Assembly: GCA_964487255.1 (NCBI GenBank) | Contig: CAZAQV010000027.1 | Span: forward strand, 18,966-82,965 | From: CAZAQV01 sp964487255 | GTDB lineage: Bacteria > Myxococcota_A > Polyangia > Polyangiales > CAZAQV01 | Direction: 5' to 3' | DNA: 64,000 nucleotides | Shown here: positions 16,585 through 25,956 of the stretch, piece by piece | Position numbering within the stretch: the stretch's first letter is position 1 | Layout of the letters: each line of letters opens with the position of its first letter | The notes under the pieces: generated by a model | Database searches by the model: none | What the model was told of the DNA's origin: nothing | What the model saw: the letters and a program-made list of their open reading frames with translations, nothing else | Translations under genes and position numbers: made by a program

Positions 16585-19278
16585 ATGAAGTTTCGTCTTA
16601 CTGAAGTCTTGCAGGTTTCACAGGCAGATTGTGGGCCGGCGGCGGTTGCAAGTTTTCTTCGTGGCTATGGGATCCCAGCAAGTTATGAGGAATTGCGAGT
16701 TCAGTGTAATACGGAACGAGATGGAAGCTCGTATGCGGAGCTAGCGGACGTAATCGAGTCGTACGGCTTGCCGGTCCGTCTATCGATCGTCCCGTTTGAA
16801 CATCTCCTGCTCGAATCTACAACCTATCTGCCAGGATTGGTCGCATTCAAAGTCGGTGGAACCGGACATGTCGTATTGGTCGCGGGTGTAAAAGGTTCCC
16901 GCGTGGCAGTGATGGATCCAGGCGTGGGTCTCTACCACCCTAGCCGATCCTCATTTGTTAAGCTGCTCTATCCAATATCTGAAGACGTCGAGGCGAGTGC
17001 GTGGCGAGATTTTGCGGCAACGGACGATTTCCTCGTGCCTCTTGCAGAGCGAATCCATCAGCTGGCTAAGACGACAAAATACTCAGAACGGTTTATTGGC
17101 CAGGCGCTCGACGATGCGTCGTGGCGCGGCATCGGTCGGTTGGATGCTGCGATCCGTTTTTGTGAACGCCTGTTCGCGAGAGGGTCGATCCGCCGCAAGG
17201 ACATCATTCCCATAATCACAGCAGCACTTAACGAGCCAAAGAGGAACATACCTGCCGAATGTTGGCATGTCTCTCCTAAGCCAGGTGACCCTGAGCTCCT
17301 CGTCGCGCAAGGTTCTTATGTCATCTCCAGGGACAACGATGTGAAGAGCGAGAGCGTCCCACAAGTGTTGTCTCAAGGGAGCGCCGAGAAATCGAGAAGT
17401 GAAGATGTACAGCAGGCGCCGAGTTCTAGTAGGGATCGGTACGACAACCCTTGGAGTGAAATACTCGCACTGTGGTCGAAGCGACAGCTGGTTTTTATCT
17501 CCGCGTTGCCGGTGATCATATCGTTGGTGGTACTTCTCGAATCAGTGCTTCTAAGAGGTGTGTTGGGAGAGCGCTTCTTCAATTTGGTCTCTGGATATTG
17601 GTTGGAGACGGCAGTGGCTTTTCTAGTGTTTTTCGTGGTTGCGATCGCTGCGCGATGGGCCGTCCAACGGGTAGCCCTGCAGTTCGGGCTGAGTTTGGGG
17701 ATACGTTATCGTATTCACATGAACGAGAAGATCGAGCGTTTCTCTCCTAGATTTTTCGAGACGCGCCCCGTGGCAGACATGGCAAACCGGTTTCATCTCG
17801 CGGATATTTTGGTTGATATCCCCGCCTTCATTGCACGTCTATCGGCTCAAGCTGGGACAGTCATTCTTGCGACAGCAGCGATGGCTATCATCAGCCCAAC
17901 AGCCGCGATCATTGTGTCTGCTGTAGCGCTCTTATCTTACTTTCTGACAAAATATTACTTCACTCGAATACGTAGCCGGGAGTCGTTACTCCGAGTCAAT
18001 GAAGCCGCACTTGGTGGTTACTATATGCAAGCGCTGCAAGCCCGAATGCCTCTAAAAACACATGCGGCCGAAGCACTTATTGCCATTGAGCACGAAACCA
18101 AATTGGTGATGTGGCAGAAAACTGCTCGAGGTCTTATTGGAAAACGACTTGCGGTGTTAGGCGGCAACGAAGGGCTTGCTGCGTTGGGCTTTTGCCTCAT
18201 TGTGTACGTCGAGATTGCTTCGGGGTCGCCACCGCTGGCCACGATGCTTATTCTGTACTGGTATCTGATCGCGGTCGGAGATGCTCGACAGATAGCGGCT
18301 GCGTTTCTCACGTGGATACCCCATGCCTCGGTGACGCTAGCGCGCCTCAATGAAGTGATTAGCGAGACCGACCGCAGTGGAGTAGAGCTTGACGAAGAGC
18401 TGGAAGCAACGTTTGAGCGGCTTGGGTGGCAGCCGAAAGATGAAGGACACAGAAGGCGACACGCGGGCAATTACTCCGGACCTGTGCACGTGGAGTTTTC
18501 CGACGTTAGCATTGTCGCGCATGGTCAGTACATCTTGCGAAATGTATCTCTCGATGTGCCAGCTGGTTCGCATGTCGCGGTGGTCGGTCGCTCCGGGGCG
18601 GGAAAGTCAACGATCGTCGCAGCGCTCCTTGGACATCAGAGAGTGTCATCGGGTGAGATACGAATCGATGGGCGTGCACTGTCTTCGCAATCGATTGAGG
18701 AGCTTAGCCTTCGCACTGCATGGGTGGATCCCTCGGTCCATCTATGGAACGACACGCTACTGCGAAATCTATTCGTAGGCGAGAGGCGCCAAGGGGACCT
18801 CCGACCCGACGAGTTATACGACCGGTTAGAGCTGGCGGATATTGTTACTCGGATGCATTTGGGAGGCGCTTCCGGCATCGGGGAAGAAGGTCGCCTGCTT
18901 TCCGGGGGCGAAGGGCAGCGACTTCGGATCGGTCGCGGGCTGGCAATCTCCCGCCCCTCGCTCGCGCTGTTGGACGAAGCATTTCGTGGGCTTGATTATC
19001 GTCGTCGAGATCTCTTGATGCGGGATCTGCGTGAAGAGTGGCGAAACGCAACGCTTTTCTGCGTGACGCACGATATGGATGAAGCCGTCGCTTTTGATCG
19101 CATCGTGGTCATCGATTCAGGTCACGTAATCGAGTACGGGACGTCTTCGCAGCTCATGCGAGAAGGAACGGCGTTCCATAGAATGTGGAGCGATCACCAG
19201 AATGTGAAAGCAATGTGGGCGGATCGAAACCGTTGGGAGGTAGTGAACGTCGAAGATGGCCACGTCACTAGAAATTGA
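16585..19278 (+). CDS. ABC exporter with N-terminal C39 peptidase domain
   Basis: 897 residues. An N-terminal C39 peptidase has all catalytic residues: C16 (QADCGPAA), H95 (GTGHVVLV) and D111 (VMDPGVG). A linker to about residue 290 leads to a membrane region of about six helices (300-590). The ATPase domain has Walker A GRSGAGKST near 667, signature LSGGEGQ near 771, Walker B LALLDEAF near 792 and an H-loop (CVTHD). C39 ABC proteins cut leader peptides after a double glycine and export the rest. The family fits peptidase-containing exporters of bacteriocin-type peptides. The 3' end overlaps the partner exporter by 23 bases, suggesting a heteromeric complex. Confidence 0.92.
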   Translation: MKFRLTEVLQVSQADCGPAAVASFLRGYGIPASYEELRVQCNTERDGSSYAELADVIESYGLPVRLSIVPFEHLLLESTTYLPGLVAFKVGGTGHVVLVAGVKGSRVAVMDPGVGLYHPSRSSFVKLLYPISEDVEASAWRDFAATDDFLVPLAERIHQLAKTTKYSERFIGQALDDASWRGIGRLDAAIRFCERLFARGSIRRKDIIPIITAALNEPKRNIPAECWHVSPKPGDPELLVAQGSYVISRDNDVKSESVPQVLSQGSAEKSRSEDVQQAPSSSRDRYDNPWSEILALWSKRQLVFISALPVIISLVVLLESVLLRGVLGERFFNLVSGYWLETAVAFLVFFVVAIAARWAVQRVALQFGLSLGIRYRIHMNEKIERFSPRFFETRPVADMANRFHLADILVDIPAFIARLSAQAGTVILATAAMAIISPTAAIIVSAVALLSYFLTKYYFTRIRSRESLLRVNEAALGGYYMQALQARMPLKTHAAEALIAIEHETKLVMWQKTARGLIGKRLAVLGGNEGLAALGFCLIVYVEIASGSPPLATMLILYWYLIAVGDARQIAAAFLTWIPHASVTLARLNEVISETDRSGVELDEELEATFERLGWQPKDEGHRRRHAGNYSGPVHVEFSDVSIVAHGQYILRNVSLDVPAGSHVAVVGRSGAGKSTIVAALLGHQRVSSGEIRIDGRALSSQSIEELSLRTAWVDPSVHLWNDTLLRNLFVGERRQGDLRPDELYDRLELADIVTRMHLGGASGIGEEGRLLSGGEGQRLRIGRGLAISRPSLALLDEAFRGLDYRRRDLLMRDLREEWRNATLFCVTHDMDEAVAFDRIVVIDSGHVIEYGTSSQLMREGTAFHRMWSDHQNVKAMWADRNRWEVVNVEDGHVTRN

Positions 19279-21382
19279 AGAGCACATCGAGCCGCAGGCC
19301 TACTGGGACCTAAGTGGGTTACCTCGTGTGCTTCACTTCGTCGCGGATTCGCTAAGAGTGGTTCACCCCGGCGTGGATGTGCCTGCGTTTGATCCGTCGA
19401 TTCATGATGCAGGGCAATGGTGCGCGCATGCCGCCCAACAATTGTCGATGGATGCCGTTGCAGTGTCTTTGCAGTATGAAGGCGTCACGGCGGCGTTCGA
19501 AGCCAATGTTCCCGCTGTTCTACCGATTCGCAGGCACGGAGAAGATATTGACTCATTTCTCGTGGTTGCATCGATCAAGAGAGGTGTTGCGCGGTTACTG
19601 ACTCCCGAACGAAAGTATGTCAACGCCAAGTTAGAGCGTGTACTCCAGGCGCACAGCCCAGATTCCTTTCGCCGAGCCCATGAACATGCAATGTCGGAGT
19701 TGGAGCTGCTCGAGAACATATTACCTGAATCACAACACATGGAGGTGGTTAACGCCGCCATGCACGAATCTCTACGCACTGAGCCTGTTTGGCTGTTTCA
19801 GCGCAGAGGTAACGCAAAGTTGCGATCGCTCATTAACTCGTTGGGGCTGTTTCGGGATGTGATTCTAACGCTGGCTTTCGAATTTGGGAGTGCAGCAGTC
19901 TTTGTGCTGGTTTGGGTACTTGTCGCGCAGCTGGCGCTCGGTAACTCCATCGATGGTGGTTGGTTTGTCGCTATCATGCTTGCTATGAGTGCTGGCGTTG
20001 CTTTTTCGTTGGCTGGAGCGGCCGTTGCGCAACGGGCATCACTGGGCATGGGATTGCTCACCAAACGACTTCTGCTTTTAGGAGCATTTACACTGGAGGG
20101 GGAGCTCATTCGAGAAGAAGGGACAGGCAAATCGCTGACGCGAGCAATGGAGAGCGACAAGCTTTCGACGACCATAATAAACCTTTCCTCTCAGGTTCTA
20201 TCAGCAAGCATTCACATCATCCTGATCGGCATCGGAACATTTCTCTCACCAGCTCCAGCCCCATTTCTTATGGTATACATTCTTTGTCTAGCGCTGGTGG
20301 CAGTGGCGGGAGTACGGTTTTGGAAAGCTTGTAAATCTCGCGTGGACGGTCGAATTGAGCAAACACATTTTCTAATCGACTGGATGTTCGGCTTTAGGAC
20401 GATGATCGCTCAAGGAGCCCCTTGGAACGACTACAGCGTTGACCGTTCTTTGGGCCAGTATGCTTCTTCAATCAACGCGGAGCATAGTGAGAGTGCGGCT
20501 CTGGTGACGTTTCCTGCCTTTGTATGGATGGTCTCATCTTTGGTCGTGCTAGGAGCATCAATTTATGATGGGGCAGATGCAACGAGAGCCGCGCTGGCCG
20601 CTGGATTGATCGTTGCGGGCTACCACTCGCTTGAGAGACTGGTTCAGATCATTGACGCTGGTATCCCGTCTTTTGCGGCAGCTACCCGGACGCTGAACAT
20701 GCTGCGTGCGGCTCGGGAGCCAACGCCGAGAAGTGCTCTATTGAATGACAGTGAAACTGTCGACGATGCACCCATAATTTCTTTGCGTGGCGTCGGTTTT
20801 GCCTATGCTTCTCGCCAAACGCGGGCCTTGCACGATGTCGAGTTAGACATTCGTCCGAAGGACCGAATACTTTTGCGCGGACAGTCAGGCAGCGGAAAGT
20901 CAACTCTGGTATCATTGATGGCCGGCTTGCGTGAACCCACGCAAGGTCTGATCTTCGCCCACGGTTTCGATTCTAAGTCGCTCGGGTCGGAAACATTGCG
21001 ACACGTGACGGCTCTGGCTCCCCAGTTTCATGAGAACGCGATTCTTCCGGAACCACTTGCCTTTAACCTGCTGCTCGGACGTCGCTGGCCACCGGAGCCC
21101 GAAGATCTGTCGCTTGCGGAGGAAGTGTGCGCCGAGCTAGGCCTTTCTGACTTGCTCGAACGCATGCCCTTAGGATTAATGCAGTCTATTGGTGAGGGTG
21201 GGTGGCACTTGTCTCATGGAGAGAAATGCCGGGTTTACTTGGCTCGGACGCTTCTGCAAAATTGCCCAGTAACAGTCCTCGATGAAAGCTTTTCGGCGCT
21301 CGATCCTGAAACTCTTGAGCAGGCGATGAGGTGTGTGACTAGTAGGGTAAACGCCCTGATTGTCATCGAGCACCTCGGGTAA
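19256..21382 (+). CDS. Partner ABC exporter without peptidase
   Basis: 708 residues. The first 150 or so residues form a soluble domain with no Cys/His site. Its pattern (LQYEGVTAAFEANVPAVLPI, then VARLLTPERKYV) recalls a degenerate C39-like domain. A membrane domain follows (about 200-480), then an ATPase domain with Walker A GQSGSGKST near 541, Walker B VTVLDESFSAL, and the unusual signature LSHGEK in place of LSGGQ. It ends abruptly at VIEHLG, eight or so residues short of its paralogue at 54738. Such peptidase-plus-partner ABC pairs occur in NHLM-type bacteriocin clusters. The ATG at 19256 overlaps the previous gene. Confidence 0.88.
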   Translation: MATSLEIEEHIEPQAYWDLSGLPRVLHFVADSLRVVHPGVDVPAFDPSIHDAGQWCAHAAQQLSMDAVAVSLQYEGVTAAFEANVPAVLPIRRHGEDIDSFLVVASIKRGVARLLTPERKYVNAKLERVLQAHSPDSFRRAHEHAMSELELLENILPESQHMEVVNAAMHESLRTEPVWLFQRRGNAKLRSLINSLGLFRDVILTLAFEFGSAAVFVLVWVLVAQLALGNSIDGGWFVAIMLAMSAGVAFSLAGAAVAQRASLGMGLLTKRLLLLGAFTLEGELIREEGTGKSLTRAMESDKLSTTIINLSSQVLSASIHIILIGIGTFLSPAPAPFLMVYILCLALVAVAGVRFWKACKSRVDGRIEQTHFLIDWMFGFRTMIAQGAPWNDYSVDRSLGQYASSINAEHSESAALVTFPAFVWMVSSLVVLGASIYDGADATRAALAAGLIVAGYHSLERLVQIIDAGIPSFAAATRTLNMLRAAREPTPRSALLNDSETVDDAPIISLRGVGFAYASRQTRALHDVELDIRPKDRILLRGQSGSGKSTLVSLMAGLREPTQGLIFAHGFDSKSLGSETLRHVTALAPQFHENAILPEPLAFNLLLGRRWPPEPEDLSLAEEVCAELGLSDLLERMPLGLMQSIGEGGWHLSHGEKCRVYLARTLLQNCPVTVLDESFSALDPETLEQAMRCVTSRVNALIVIEHLG

Positions 21383-21427
21383 ACATCCTCTCAGATTGGA
21401 ATACGCAGAGGAGAGTACTATATTTGG

Positions 21428-23233
21428 ATGGTGGTGATGAGGACTTTACTAATTCGCCTGATGTGCGTCGTACCACTGGTTGCTTGCTCGGAGGACGCAC
21501 CATCAGGAAGCTTTAGGCCTCCCAAGGGAGGAGGAATTGTGAGCTCCGAGGAGCCGCTTCCTCCTCTCCAAGGTGGCACCCTGGAAGCGAGTGCAAGCTG
21601 GATCTTTGCAAGTGATCCGGATCGAGACGCTTTTCATATCATCCAAATCGAAACAGGCACGATCGCAAAAACATTTTCTCTTCCTAGTGGTAGCCAGCCT
21701 GGACGTGTCGTCGCCGACGATGCGCAAGTTTGGGTGACGCTGAGAGCCCTAGGGGAGATACGGCGATATTCGTATGACCTGAACTGGTCGGAGACTGCTG
21801 TGATGTCGATCTGTGAGCGGATCGCAGACTTGGCGATCGATTTTTCCAATCGTCAGGGCTGGGCGACTTGTCTTGAAGGTGAGCTGGTGAAGTTTGATAC
21901 AGCGAATGGTGAGGTTCTGCAGAGCTTCACGCTCGGCCCTGATCTGCGAGATATCGTTATCCAAGGCACTGACATCTTCGTATCAAAGTTTCGGGCAGCT
22001 GAAGTCCTTGTGTTGGATACGTCCGGAGAGCTGAAAACAACGTTACGTCCGCAAGTCGGGGCGGGAAGCGTTCCTTCTGTGGCTTGGAGAATGCGCGCCC
22101 ATCCGCAAGGCGGCGTTGCGTTGGCTCACCAGATTGCTCGGCCCGGATCGACGGAACGTCCAATATTTGTTGATAAGAACATCAACGCTTACGGAGACAG
22201 TGGCGCTTGTCGGGTATCTGTGATGCCTTCTTCAATTACTCATTTGCGTCTTGGAGCAGCTCAGCGTGGCGGGCGTCCCATAGGTAATTCAGTGCTCCCT
22301 ATAGATTTTGCACTTGACGGAGACTTTCTTCGTCCCGAAGTCGCAGTTGCTTGCGCCGGTAATCGAAACAACCGTGATCCTGGTCCTCCTGCGTTGGTAC
22401 AAACCTCAGAGGCGACTTACTTAACTTCAGATCCCAATATTCTCGGCACACCAGTTTGTGCGTCCTCGGGAGTTCGTTATTCAGACGACCGGCAAATCGT
22501 ATCGGTGGTGTATCTTGGCGACGGAAGATTGGTACACCAAACGCGTGACCCCTGGCAGGTCATCATCGGCGAAGATCATGTGGTAGATCTGCCCGGCGAA
22601 GTGATTCGGGATACAGGACATCAGCTTTTCCATACCGATGCAGGAGGCGGAATCTCATGTGCATCTTGTCATCCTGTTGGTCGAGATGATGGTGTCACTT
22701 GGCATTTCGAAGGAGACGTGTTTTCTGGACCTCGCCGCACACCCTTGATTCTAGGTGGAATTGAAGACACGGCACCCTTTCACTGGTCTGGGGATGTCGA
22801 CGGATACGAGGCTTTGCTGCACGACGTTTTCGCTCGGAGAATGGGGGGGAATGCCTTGGGTGATGACTACGCTGTTGCACTCGGTGAATATGTGGACCGA
22901 ATCCCTGCCCTGAAGCTTTCTCCTCGAGAGGAAGAAGCTGCAACTCGAGGGAGAGAAATCTTCACGGATACAGAGGTAGGCTGTACGACTTGTCATTCTG
23001 GTACAAGCTTTACCAACAATACCACTGTCGATGTCGGCACAGGTGAGGCGTTTCAAGTCCCACGCCTACTGGAACTACGGCTTCGTGCACCGTACATGCA
23101 TGACGGGTGCGCAGAAACTCTTAGACAACGATTTACAGATGCAGACTGTGGTGGTGGCGACAAGCATGGAAAGACTAGCCATCTCACGGAGAGTGAGTTG
23201 GATGATTTGATCGCATACCTTGAGTCCATTTAG
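21428..23233 (+). CDS. Beta-propeller di-heme c-type lipoprotein
   Basis: 601 residues. A lipoprotein signal peptide ends in LVAC. Repeated beta-propeller strands (IFASDPDRDAFHIIQIETG, then VTLRALGEIRRYSYDL) fill about residues 50-390. A cytochrome c peroxidase/MauG-like domain with two heme sites follows: CASCH near 412 and CTTCH near 519, with APYMHDGCAETL near the end. Enzymes of this family move electrons, reduce peroxide, or oxidise protein side chains (MauG). It lies in the same run as the exporters, 45 bp after them, and has a close paralogue at 46655 in cassette B. Its exact activity is unknown. Confidence 0.85.
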   Translation: MVVMRTLLIRLMCVVPLVACSEDAPSGSFRPPKGGGIVSSEEPLPPLQGGTLEASASWIFASDPDRDAFHIIQIETGTIAKTFSLPSGSQPGRVVADDAQVWVTLRALGEIRRYSYDLNWSETAVMSICERIADLAIDFSNRQGWATCLEGELVKFDTANGEVLQSFTLGPDLRDIVIQGTDIFVSKFRAAEVLVLDTSGELKTTLRPQVGAGSVPSVAWRMRAHPQGGVALAHQIARPGSTERPIFVDKNINAYGDSGACRVSVMPSSITHLRLGAAQRGGRPIGNSVLPIDFALDGDFLRPEVAVACAGNRNNRDPGPPALVQTSEATYLTSDPNILGTPVCASSGVRYSDDRQIVSVVYLGDGRLVHQTRDPWQVIIGEDHVVDLPGEVIRDTGHQLFHTDAGGGISCASCHPVGRDDGVTWHFEGDVFSGPRRTPLILGGIEDTAPFHWSGDVDGYEALLHDVFARRMGGNALGDDYAVALGEYVDRIPALKLSPREEEAATRGREIFTDTEVGCTTCHSGTSFTNNTTVDVGTGEAFQVPRLLELRLRAPYMHDGCAETLRQRFTDADCGGGDKHGKTSHLTESELDDLIAYLESI

Positions 23234-23280
23234 CGGCGGCGTAGTTGAGGGGGAGCAACCAACGATGTTAGAGTTTCAGC

Positions 23281-24558
23281 ATGGATAGACAAATGCTCTC
23301 CTGTTCTTGTGCGTTACTGTTCGGAGCTTTGTCTCTTGTGTCATGCGCGGACCCAGTTGAGCCAATGCCGAGTGCGCGGGTGGTGGGAGTGCTCGTTCCA
23401 AGAGACGACGCTGACGATACCGCTGTGCATGCCGCCATCAGTTTGGCCAACTTAGCGGGGTTGCTTCCGGGTGCTCCGCTCGGGGTTTCTACTCGAAGCC
23501 TGGAAGAAGCGACACTCGCAGATCAGCTCTTGGCTTTCTCGAATGATCGTAGAGTCCAAGTGGTTGTTTCTCTGTTGGACTCTGAGTACGGGCCTGAGAC
23601 GCGTTCGATTGCAGCCGAGGAAGGGCTTCTGGTTATCTCTTCCGTGGGCTCGGAGTGGTGGGATGCGGCGCTCGCATCAGAAACGGAAGACGCCTGGTTC
23701 TACGGTCTTATGCACTCGACGGTAGGCTCGGTAGCCGCCCTGACACAGTTTACAACGGACGGAAAGGTGGTTTGCCCGTCGTTGGGAGTCGTGCTGCGAG
23801 GTAGCGAAAACGATCGTAGTGGAGATATAGCCATCATGAAGGTCCTGGTGGCACAGGCAGGTGTCGCCTGGGGAGGAGCTTCCTATGTCTCGCTGGGTGG
23901 CGAGGATGCGCTTGATGTGACTTGGAGTGAGTGGCCGGCCTGTGTGCTTGGTGAACGTGGGACGCATCTCCAAGTAGCGGTTGCGGGTCATGGGCGAGCA
24001 TCAACCAATATCTTCTACTCTAGTCTACGTGGTGTAGATGAGTTTGAGCCAAACCCGGCCGCGATTGAATACTTGCAAGGTGGATACCGACTGGTCGGTA
24101 CCAACGGGCCCACGGATATGCGAGATGTTGAGCACTTTGAGCTTCTGTACGGAAAGAATTCCGGTGGACAATTGCCCCACTGGAGTGACCAACATGCCTT
24201 TGATGCGAGTCTGCTGGGTGCGATGATTGCCATCACCGTGCCTGAGCGTGCATTCGCCCCTAGGTACTATCGACTCTCGGCGTCGGAGGACGAAGATTCG
24301 TTTGTTGACGTGAACGCGCAGCTGTATCGAATGCCCACAGTGCTCGCTACCGCAATGGAGAAGTTTTCTCCTTCTAGGAACCCCGATTATCGGGGCGCTA
24401 CCGGGCTCATTGACTACCTGCCAGCCCAACCGATACCACGCCAGACCTATCGACTGGATCGGATCGTTAACTTTGTAACGGAGGAGTTCGAGGCTGTCGG
24501 TTCGCTTCCGACTCGGCGATCGAATATGGAGTACGAGGTATCATTGAGTCAGCAGTGA
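23281..24558 (+). CDS. Periplasmic-binding-protein-like lipoprotein, type 1 of the pair
   Basis: 425 residues with the lipoprotein signal MDRQMLSCSCALLFGALSLVSC. The body follows the two-lobe Peripla_BP fold of branched-chain amino acid (LivK-type) receptors: RVVGVLVPRDDADDTAVHAA, QVVVSLLDSEYGPETRSIAAEE and LVISSVGSEWWDA. No permease or ATPase of the Liv type is nearby, so it probably acts as a tethered receptor and not as an importer subunit. The gene sits 47 bp after the propeller-cytochrome. The same pair recurs in cassette B (46655, 48467). The ligand is unknown. Confidence 0.72.
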   Translation: MDRQMLSCSCALLFGALSLVSCADPVEPMPSARVVGVLVPRDDADDTAVHAAISLANLAGLLPGAPLGVSTRSLEEATLADQLLAFSNDRRVQVVVSLLDSEYGPETRSIAAEEGLLVISSVGSEWWDAALASETEDAWFYGLMHSTVGSVAALTQFTTDGKVVCPSLGVVLRGSENDRSGDIAIMKVLVAQAGVAWGGASYVSLGGEDALDVTWSEWPACVLGERGTHLQVAVAGHGRASTNIFYSSLRGVDEFEPNPAAIEYLQGGYRLVGTNGPTDMRDVEHFELLYGKNSGGQLPHWSDQHAFDASLLGAMIAITVPERAFAPRYYRLSASEDEDSFVDVNAQLYRMPTVLATAMEKFSPSRNPDYRGATGLIDYLPAQPIPRQTYRLDRIVNFVTEEFEAVGSLPTRRSNMEYEVSLSQQ

Positions 24559-24637
24559 GCCGACTAAACTTGACGCGGGTCCACCCAGTGCAGGAATCGG
24601 CTTGACCGTCAATTGACAGGACTGATACGCTTCTTTT

Positions 24638-25924
24638 ATGAAGCGTTCGGTATTTCGGGACTTGCTCTTCAACGATATTACGCAGGATGAGTTCTTTTCC
24701 GAGTACTGGGATAAAAAGCCATACGTTTTTCGGGACGCCGAGCAGAAAAGGCTGTCGGCTTTCTTCGGGGGAGTCGATCCGATACGGCGATTCGAGAGGT
24801 GGTTAGCCAGAGCTGCAAGTGACTCGGCTGTTCTTACGCGTCTCATTGTTGGCGAACATACTGAAGACCTTCGTCGTGAAAAAGCGGAGCCAAAGATTCG
24901 AGCCGAAGCCAATCTTATCCGCACCTTATATGAGGCCGGATGGCATGGTGCTTACTTGGTGCTCAAGGTGGATCGGCTCGATGAGCAGGTCATGGCCTTC
25001 CGTACCCGAATGATCGAATTGCTAGGGCTTACCGAAGACAGGTCTCATTCGGCGGTAGGGTATGCGCACTTCTCAGCAAATCAAGGTACGGATCTGCACC
25101 TCGACCCGACATGCTTGTTTCAGATGAACCTTAGCGGGAAGAAAGTCTGGCATGTAGCGACGCGACCGGTTGACCATTGGGGCGACAACAATGGCTCGTA
25201 TCGCGACGCTGAGGGAAGGATTAGGACGCCCACGCGGGGGGAAGACCGCGTTGTGGACCCATCGGAGTTTGAGTACGAAGAGTATGAGTTGAAGCCTGGT
25301 GACTTGATCTACCTACCAGCAAGGACCCTGCATTCCACCACTGCGCGAAGTCCTAGTTCGATCTCGGTCTCCGTCTTCGCGAAATCGGCGACTCCCCCTG
25401 CCATTTTCGAAAGGCACATGCAGCTTTGTCAACCAGCTCATTGGTTTGGCCCGATTGCACTTTGCCGTGTGCCACAGGTTCGTGCCGACCCCTCATCCCT
25501 TACTAAGTTTTATGAGATGGCAAGGGAGTGGGTTGAATCGCTCGAAAAAAATCCGGACTTACTAATCGAAGTCCTGGACTCGTTTCAGCCGCAGGTTCGT
25601 GAATTTGGCCCTTGGAGGGTAGAGGCGGAAGAGGTCACTGCCTCGGATTTCTATCGCGTCGCACCTCAGATTTGCGTTTTCTTGCATGATCGAGATAGCA
25701 GTGGTTCTATTCGAAGTCTGCTTTGTGGCAGTGAGTTTCTAGAGTTCGATTCCGAAAATGATGCCCAACTGGCGGAGCTGCTGTACGAAGGCGGCACGTT
25801 TTCAGTAGCTGACTATGTTGCGCATGCAAAAACCAGCTTATCCGAAGAAGACGCGCGCGCGCAGTTGGATCATCTTTTGGAACTGGGGATCCTGGAATAT
25901 GTCTCCCCCGATGCGAAAGGTTAA
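24638..25924 (+). CDS. JmjC/cupin 2-oxoglutarate hydroxylase (ROX/Cupin_4-like)
   Basis: 428 residues. The metal site is H154-x-D156 in TDLHLDPTCLFQMNLSGKK and the distal H232 in ARTLHSTTA. The N-terminus (DITQDEFFSEYWDKKPYVFR) matches the start seen in the other Cupin_4 members here. A C-terminal winged-helix-like tail (EDARAQLDHLLELGILEYV) completes the ROX arrangement. It is the last gene of the co-directional run that begins at 15289, and it is convergent with the sulfotransferase. The substrate is unknown; its position points to a peptide handled by the exporters. Confidence 0.82.
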   Translation: MKRSVFRDLLFNDITQDEFFSEYWDKKPYVFRDAEQKRLSAFFGGVDPIRRFERWLARAASDSAVLTRLIVGEHTEDLRREKAEPKIRAEANLIRTLYEAGWHGAYLVLKVDRLDEQVMAFRTRMIELLGLTEDRSHSAVGYAHFSANQGTDLHLDPTCLFQMNLSGKKVWHVATRPVDHWGDNNGSYRDAEGRIRTPTRGEDRVVDPSEFEYEEYELKPGDLIYLPARTLHSTTARSPSSISVSVFAKSATPPAIFERHMQLCQPAHWFGPIALCRVPQVRADPSSLTKFYEMAREWVESLEKNPDLLIEVLDSFQPQVREFGPWRVEAEEVTASDFYRVAPQICVFLHDRDSSGSIRSLLCGSEFLEFDSENDAQLAELLYEGGTFSVADYVAHAKTSLSEEDARAQLDHLLELGILEYVSPDAKG

Positions 25925-25956
25925 GGGTTAAGGCGAAACTGAATTGCGTCTTGGTG

